Source: Platerodrilus igneus (lineage: Eukaryota > Arthropoda > Insecta > Coleoptera > Lycidae). From it: a DNA stretch of 64,000 nucleotides. The position numbers were made by a program, and so were the translations under genes. How positions within the stretch are numbered: the first letter of the stretch is position 1; the number at the start of each line of letters is the position of its first letter. The notes below the pieces were generated by a model, which was not told the DNA's origin, made no database searches, and worked only from the letters and a program-made list of their open reading frames with translations. Shown here in pieces: positions 57,966-64,000 of this stretch. The stretch covers positions 186,001 to 250,000 of the forward strand of contig JARFIW010001456.1 in assembly GCA_036346225.1 (NCBI GenBank), read 5' to 3'.

Positions 57966-58514
57966 AGTGTAATTTTGCAGGGCGTTGTCCGATTTCAAAT
58001 CTGCTTGCAGATTCAAATTCTGCGTAAAATTTTAGACTAACAAGATGTATCGCATGACTAAGAAAATTTATAAGAACGCTCAAAAGTCGCTATAGGTAAA
58101 AAATCTTAAAATGGGGTAGCTCCCTTGGGGGTGATGCAATCTAAAAAATTCCTAAACATTCGGGTAGCTGAGAAAAATCTAATATTAATTGATACCAAAC
58201 AAGATAGGTTTATCTCGAAAGATGCATTGGCTAGACAAAGAAAACTATTTGGTTTAGATGTGGGAGCAAATGAGGATGCTCATTTATCTCGAAAGATGAA
58301 AAATGGTTAGTCGAAGAAAACTATTTGGTCCAGAATGTTAGCGGTAAAAAAAATCTTAAAAATAGGTTTATCTCGTGTGTGGAAATGTGGATGCTCATTT
58401 ATCTCGAAAGATGAAAAATGGTTAGTCGAAGAAAACTTTTGGTCCAGATGTGTGGAAATGTGGATGCTGGTGGAAATGTGGCGGTGGGTTTCTTGATTTT
58501 ACCCTACTAAAGCC

Positions 58515-59155
58515 ATAATAAGTAAGGCACATGTATCACTAAAGGGAGTCCGTAACCATGTCCTTAAAACCCGCGTGCATCGAGTTAAAAGCAGAACGAA
58601 GCAGTATCTTTAACGTAATTCCTATATCGGAACCCAAAGACCAACTACGACTCCGCGACAGTTGTTCTACGGCTTTTTTTTCCCATAAGAAAGACGACTA
58701 AAAACGTTTAGTAGACACGCGTAAGCACTAAAGCCGTACGTCGAAAGTTCTTCGAACACCCGTGCGTCGAGTTTCACCAACTCTACCACTCTTAGTTCAA
58801 TCAGAAAAACCGAATCTTACACTTAATTTTTGACATCTCGCAAGCAAGAACCAAACACGACCCTTTTTTGTTTATATCTAATCCTACTAGTACAACTTCT
58901 GATCGCCTACCTAGACTGTATATCCACATATTAATTACAGCGGGATTATTTATTAATGACAAGTGGAAAGTAATTTTATGAGTATTCCAATTTACAACTA
59001 AACCATCTTTTAAAATTAATACCGGCGAGTCAACTTGCATATCAATCTGAAAACTAAGCGGAAGTATTTACTTTATACAAACCGCGATCCAAAAACGATG
59101 TATTTTAAGTATTAAGTAGACTAACAATGTTAGGCCACCAAAAATGCACGTTACA
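58515..59155 (-). repeat. 5' LTR of the gypsy element, part after the Polinton
   Basis: Matches 40808-41449 with a few substitutions and ends GCACGTTACA. Confidence 0.92.
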
Positions 59156-59159
59156 AATT

Positions 59160-60240
59160 ATCTGAAAGTGTATGTGACCTTTCCTCGGTTGATTTTTCAC
59201 AGTTCTCTAAATATGAAATACAATGATATAATAATTTAGATTATTTATACAAATTAGCATACTTTGTCTCAGTCTGCGACTTCATTGTTTCTGGCTCGGA
59301 AATTTCTTCAGATAAAGTACTGGATTACTAACTATCTCAGGTAATCTTTGCAAACCTGATGGGCCAGGCTTGTCTAAATTATCTGATGTGGATTTCAAAC
59401 TGAAAAAGTTAGGGTTTTATTATGAATTAATATGTGTATTTGTGAAATTATAATGTGACAGGGGCATAACCAGTGTAGTTAGAAGGCTTGAACCATTGTT
59501 TGCAGGTGAGGCAAAATTACTCATTTTTAGTGTCAGTACTTAATAATTATATAAAAATCATATGACACATCCGAGAGCTTACTTCGTTCAAAATAGCACA
59601 AAAATTCTTTGCATTGTTGTCAAAAACAATCTAAAGCTTATGAAATCCTATAGAATTTTAGAAAAAAATTAATAATATTTTGTAAAACACAGCTATCAAA
59701 ATTCAACGAGGTAAAAACGTAAATGTTATTGTTATGTATGTACCCTACAAATTTGATGAGTATTTCTAATACAGTACAGATGTGCTATTCTGACGTACAT
59801 TTATAACTATTCATTGAGAAAATACTAAGTAATTTTTTTCTACGTCATAATTTCAGGGTAATCACACTAACTTAGTTCTATGAAGAATGCGAAAACATTT
59901 ACATTTTTAGTTTGCATTATCATATTTATAAATTCCAAATAGTCATAAGTAGAGAGTCGGGTAATTTGTGGTTTTCTATTCTCAAGGCATCTGAAGAATG
60001 TATAATTCTTGTGGGTGGATATGCGACATTTAAATAGATATACTTTCATTGTTTTTGGATTTTATATTCCAAAATAAACAGCCACATAAAGATATCCTAG
60101 CTACACTACTGAATGTATTATAACTTACAGCGGTAATTGTTGCATTTTCAGCTATCTTAAGCGGGCTGTTTTAGACTTGGACGATCATTTTCTGGTACCA
60201 CCTGGATTTTGGTTATACACCTTCTTAAATTTACCCATCT
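59160..60240 (-). pseudogene. MULE transposase remnant, upstream exons
   Basis: The first exon starts MGKFKKVYNQNPGGTRK after a TTTTTCAG acceptor near 60241 and meets a TGA (probably a former Trp codon), then SSKSKTARLR. A donor GTAAGTT lies near 60130. A later piece at about 59395-59290, after a TTTTTCAG acceptor, reads KSTSDNLDKPGPSGLQRLPE and, shifted, STLSEEISEPETMKSQTETK. Short basic start, then a KPGPSG-rich linker, then the Cys-rich domain (now at 39464-39081 across the gypsy insertion) is the usual order for this transposase family. The gypsy element therefore sits in an intron. Confidence 0.5.
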
Positions 60241-61565
60241 GAAAAATGTAAATACGTAAATAAAAGAAACTTTACACCAGGCGACAACAGGAAGTAAGTA
60301 TACTGTAACTTTTTTCGTATTTCAGATAAATATTTGAAATTTAAAAGGCTTGTACAAGACAAAGCGGGAGTACAAATTTTTTGAAATAATTGTGAATTTC
60401 AAATTATTTACGGTCTGACTAGAAGTGAAAAGTACTGTATAAACTACACACCCTATAGTTTTGTACATTTTTAGAATCAGTTGAACATTTTGTCCTAGGA
60501 CATTATTTCAAATTTTTTAGAAATAGGTGTTTTCTTATTTAAGTTTTGAAAAGAAAAGTAAACGAATGTAATTTTTTTAAATTGGTGTATAATTGTGAGA
60601 AAAATTTGAAATCTAACGACTTTTCATGTTACTAGTAATAGTTATATTTTCGCTAGAAATTTCAAAACATTGTTTTTTCTTAAAAGTAAGATTTTGCAAA
60701 ATCTATTAGGCTGGATCTCAATAAATTTTAAAAGGATTTTTTAAAGTTTTGGTACCCTAAATAATCACAACATGATAGGACATTTTTAGGGGACTGCTTA
60801 AATTATAAATAGGGTTTATGTCGTTTTAAACTGATTTATATAGAACAAAAAAAGTTAGTGTACCAGTTTCTGTCATTTTCACCATTCGGTGTCATAAATT
60901 AAATAATGAATATTTTTGATAAAATAGTGTATGCAAAACAAATAATTTATTTATTCAAGAAGACAGTAGTTGCTCGACTAAATCAAATCTACAAAAATTA
61001 ATGTCAATATTTGAACACACGTTTTCAAAATCCAATAAAATATATAATTAATTTTGTCTATTACTTATCTGTCTATCCACAAAGTATAAGAATTTTAGAA
61101 TATACTTACCCACAAGCGCAAATACACCCACACTAAATAAAGAATTAAATGTTTGTTTATAATAATAACGAAATGTCACTCTATGAACAATAAACTACAC
61201 ATTCAAAAATAAAAATTAGCGAATACCATATGCACATAAATAAAATAATACAATACAATACAAATTTGTTTCGGCAAACGACCTTGGCTATTATTAGAAT
61301 GCACTATGTACCTAACGCTTTGCTTGCTGTTCAACAACTTCAAATTCACTGAAGATCATTTACGACCAATAGTTACAGGAATGGAGAAAATAAACCAGCA
61401 TCGTGCCGTATCCTAGCAACCGTTATTTGCCTAACTTGGAAACGAACCACTAAACTACTAAAGTTAAAATAAAGTAGTTCCCTCTATCATGCGAAAGCTA
61501 TACCACAAAGGCGGCTATTTTAAAATTATTCGTGTTATGAAAATAGAGGGATGCTATCGCGCTCT
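60180..61565 (-). repeat. Left arm of a 1.39-kb palindrome (MULE 5' region)
   Basis: Inverted copy of 62617-64000, with mirror positions summing to about 124,180. It contains the first MULE exon and its upstream sequence. The innermost part reads, outward from the centre, GCGCGATAGCATCCCTCTAT, which could be the MULE terminal repeat. The match still holds at the window edge, so the outer limit is unknown. Confidence 0.9.
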
Positions 61566-62616
61566 TAAGTAATTATAGGACTACTATACATGCCAACGAT
61601 GATAACAAATAATGCGCGTAATACGAATATTACGAAGTTGCCTCTTATTTTTTTAGTAAGGAATTAATTAGTAGTAAGTAAACTCCACAGAACCCATTAA
61701 CAAGATGTAAAATTAGCAGAACGAGTTCACCATGCAATAAAACAAGAACAAATGTCTTTATAAACGTTATCAACTTTAGATTAGAATTGAATTGCGAGCG
61801 TTGGATAAATACTAACAATCAATAAACAATAAGTAAAACGACTGTAACGCAGCTACAAGCTAAATCGTGAAATAAAGGTAAGCCAAGAGATGGCGTGACA
61901 GGTCCCAACATATCTAATAATAATTATAAAATAGGAGAAACTGAACTGTTTGGAAATTAGCACGTTGCAAATTAACCGCACTATTCAAATGTTGTGCCAA
62001 ATTATTTAAAGGTTTTAGCTATAGTAAATTTTTTTGCATTCCATAGTTATCAGAAGACCATTGAACAAGATTTTAATTTGGGATTAACTCAATCAATAGT
62101 AAGCCGTTCTATTACTGAAGTGTCCGACGTCATGGTGACACATTTATTGAACGATCATATATTATTTTCTATTGGAGATGCTGTGGAGTTGGGGTGTGAT
62201 TGGTTGTATTGATTGTGTGCTTGTTGCCGTTATAGTCCCCTCCAACTAAAGAGGAGGAATTTCCAACCGTTATATATTACAACAGGAAAGGATTTTACAG
62301 TATTAACGTACAACATGTGACTCGGACTTGGTCATTCAAAATGCCAATGCTCGATTTTCTAGGTGTTACCCATGATTTTGCAATATGGGTTGCTTCACGT
62401 ATCCGTAGACATTTATACAGACTTCAATGTACTTGGCTCTTAGGTGGCTCAGGATATCCACTAGAACCGTGGCTTCTAACCCCACTCCCAGATGCCCTAA
62501 TATTCCTGAAGCACGATATACACAACGTCATTTTACAATAAGAAACAGTGTAGAGCAATATGTCAGAGTTGTGAAGATGAAATTCCGATTCCTTACACGG
62601 CTTAGACACTTAAAGG
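61566..62616 (+). other. Central spacer of the palindrome
   Basis: About 1 kb of single-copy sequence between the arms. Its second half holds a Harbinger fragment; the first 400 bases show nothing recognisable. Confidence 0.7.
61985..62610 (+). pseudogene. PIF/Harbinger transposase fragment
   Basis: The frame at 61994-62212 has FFAFHSYQKTIEQDFNLGLTQS and then IVSRSITEVSDVMV, matching the HTH-like region of Harbinger nucleases (FLATGSYQ...LSQSTVSR). The DDE domain follows in shifting frames: SDLVIQNANARF, ATHDSAIW-like sequence and WLLGGSGYPLEPWLLTPLPD. The end NSVEQYVRVVKMKFRFLTRL matches the C-terminal N..E...G.MK.RF..L block. Both ends of the gene are missing, cut at the palindrome arms. 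The second Harbinger protein (Myb-like) was not seen. Confidence 0.72.
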
Positions 62617-64000
62617 CGCGATAGTATCCCTCTATTTTTATAACACGAACTAATTCTAAAATAGCCGCTTTTGTGGTATAGCTTTCGCATGATACAGGGA
62701 ACTACTTTATTTTAGCTTTAGTAGTTTAGTGGTTCGTTTCAAAGTTCGGCAAATAACGGTTGCTAAGATACGGAACGATGCTGGTTTATTTTCCTCCATT
62801 CCTGTAACTATTCGTCATAAATGACCTTCAGCGAATTCGAGGTTGTTGAACAGCAAGCAAAGCGTTAGATACATAGTGCATTCTAATAATAGCCAAGGTC
62901 GTTTGCCGAAACAAATTTGTATTGTATTGTATTATTTTATTTATGTGCATATGGTATTCGCTAATTTTTATTTTTGAATGTGTAGTTTATTGTTCATAGA
63001 GTGACATTTCGTTATTATTATAAACAAACATTTAATTCTTTATTTAGTGTGGGTGTATTTGCGCTTGTGGGTAAGTATATTCTAAAATTCTTATACTTTG
63101 TGGATAGACAGATAAGTAATAGACAAAATTAATTATATATTTTATTGGATTTTGAAAACGTGTGTTCAAATATTGACATTAATTTTTGTAGATTTGATTT
63201 AGTCGAGCAACTACTGTCTTCTTGAATAAATAAATTATTTGTTTTGCATACACTATTTTATCAAAAATATTCATTATTTAATTTATGACACCGAATGGTG
63301 AAAATGACAGAAACTGGTACACTAACTTTTTTTGTTCTATATAAATCAGTTTAAAACGACATAAACCCTATTTATAATTTAAGCAGTCCCCTAAAAATGT
63401 CCTATCATGTTGTGATTATTTAGGGTACCAAAACTTTAAAAAATCCTTTTAAAATTTATTGAGATCCAGCCTAATAGATTTTGCAAAATCTTACTTTTAA
63501 GAAAAAACAATGTTTTGAAATTTCTAGCGAAAATATAACTATTACTAGTAACATGAAAAGTCGTTAGATTTCAAATTTTTCTCACAATTATACACCAATT
63601 TAAAAGAATTACATTCGTTTACTTTTCTTTTCAAAACTTAAATAAGAAAACACCTATTTCTAAAAAATTTGAAATAATGTCCTAGGACAAAATGTTCAAC
63701 TGATTCTAAAAATGTACAAAACTATAGGGTGTGTAGTTTATACAGTACTTTTCACTTCTAGTCAGACCGTAAATAATTTGAAATTCACAATTATTTCAAA
63801 AAATTTGTACTCCCGCTTTGTCTTATAGAAGCCTTTCAAATTTCAAATATTTATCTGAAATACGAAAAGAGTTACAGTATACTTACTTCCTGTTGTCGCC
63901 TGGTGTAAAGTTTCTTTTATTTACGTATTTACATTTTTCAGATGGGTAAATTTAAGAAGGTGTATAACCAAAATCCAGGTGGTACCAGAAAATGATCGTC
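62617..64000 (+). repeat. Right arm of the palindrome (second MULE 5' region)
   Basis: Mirror of the left arm. At its outer end TTTTTCAG is followed by the same MGKFKKVYNQNPGGTRK start (63942-63992) with the same TGA, so a second MULE copy probably continues to the right of the window. Confidence 0.88.

Larger units (their letters stand above)
48222..58508. mobile_element. Polinton/Maverick-like element, 10,287 bp, non-autonomous
   Basis: It starts AGTAGGGTAAAATCAAG and ends with the inverse. Flanks are AAAGCC at 48216-48221 and 58509-58514, a perfect 6-bp duplication. The uninterrupted sister LTR has one AAAGCC at this point (40802-40807), confirming the insertion. Terminal inverted repeats are about 3 kb. 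Content: type-B polymerase 3' stub, an unrecognised 210-residue protein (both in each arm), HTH plus packaging ATPase, and three unrecognised proteins. AG ends, 6-bp duplication, packaging ATPase and polymerase stub together identify a Polinton. Integrase, complete polymerase and recognisable capsid or protease genes were not found. Confidence 0.9.
55556..58508 (-). repeat. Right terminal inverted repeat of the Polinton
   Basis: 2,953 bp, inverted copy of 48222-51285. The inner border is ATTCG at 55556, beyond which the two sides differ completely. Confidence 0.92.
39817..59155 (-). mobile_element. Ty3/gypsy LTR retrotransposon, carrying a nested Polinton
   Basis: LTRs start TGTTACGTATTTC and end CACGTTACA. 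The copy at 39817-41449 is intact (1,633 bp). The copy starting at 47281 resumes at 58515 after the Polinton and ends at 59155. Flanks carry AATT (39813-39816 and 59156-59159), a plausible 4-bp duplication. On the minus strand the order is PBS, gag, pol (protease, RT, RNase H, integrase), PPT. LTRs are nearly identical, so the insertion is recent. Only one clear coding break (near 42800) was seen. No env. Confidence 0.92.

Overview
This is a repeat-rich, AT-rich eukaryotic window, almost certainly from an arthropod and most likely an insect. The evidence is a serine-protease gene with short phase-consistent exons and GT-AG introns, TTAGG-type telomere-like tracts, and a mixture of hAT, Merlin, MULE, Harbinger, RTE-, R1- and CR1/Jockey-like LINEs, Ty3/gypsy elements, a tRNA-derived SINE and a Polinton/Maverick. 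There are no bacterial-style operons. Nearly all coding sequence belongs to mobile elements, most of it broken.

Host gene: the first three exons of a secreted trypsin/chymotrypsin-like protease lie on the minus strand (27371-27326, 27277-27207, 7406-7315). They join in phase and encode a signal peptide, the zymogen cleavage site with RIVNG, and CGGS...LTAAHC carrying the catalytic His. Intron 2 is 19.8 kb long and filled with transposons. The remaining exons, with the catalytic Asp and Ser, were not found and probably lie to the left of the window.

Layout: 1-3359, AT-rich with no gene; 3360-6773, hAT transposon with an 8-bp target duplication, itself interrupted; 7600-9000, RTE-like LINE piece; 9130-9396, PHD-finger LINE ORF1 piece; 9542-19420, old non-autonomous gypsy-like LTR element whose 5' LTR is split by 3.8 kb of foreign DNA; 20683-26300, RTE-like and R1-like LINE remains; 27823-29836, Merlin-type transposon with intact DDE residues in long inverted arms next to telomere-like repeats; 30053-34346, compact Ty3/gypsy element with 114/143-bp LTRs and a SINE inserted in pol; 36835-38122, internally deleted CR1/Jockey-like LINE; 38620-60240, a decayed MULE split by later insertions; 60180-64000, a palindrome of two MULE 5' ends head-to-head around a Harbinger fragment.

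The centrepiece is a nest. A Ty3/gypsy element (39817-59155; 1.6-kb LTRs, tRNA-Lys-type PBS, PPT, probable -1 frameshift site) inserted into a MULE intron. Its 5' LTR was then hit by a 10,287-bp Polinton/Maverick-like element (48222-58508) with AG...CT ends and a perfect 6-bp target duplication. That element has about 3-kb terminal inverted repeats which carry genes, including a 3' stub of a type-B DNA polymerase. Its 4.3-kb centre encodes a pipsqueak-HTH plus FtsK/HerA-type packaging ATPase and three unrecognised proteins. I saw no integrase, no complete polymerase and no recognisable capsid gene, so it looks like a reduced, non-autonomous derivative formed by inverted duplication of one end.

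Readings were made by eye without alignments or searches. Family names rest on motifs; boundaries given with target duplications are firm to the base, others are approximate.
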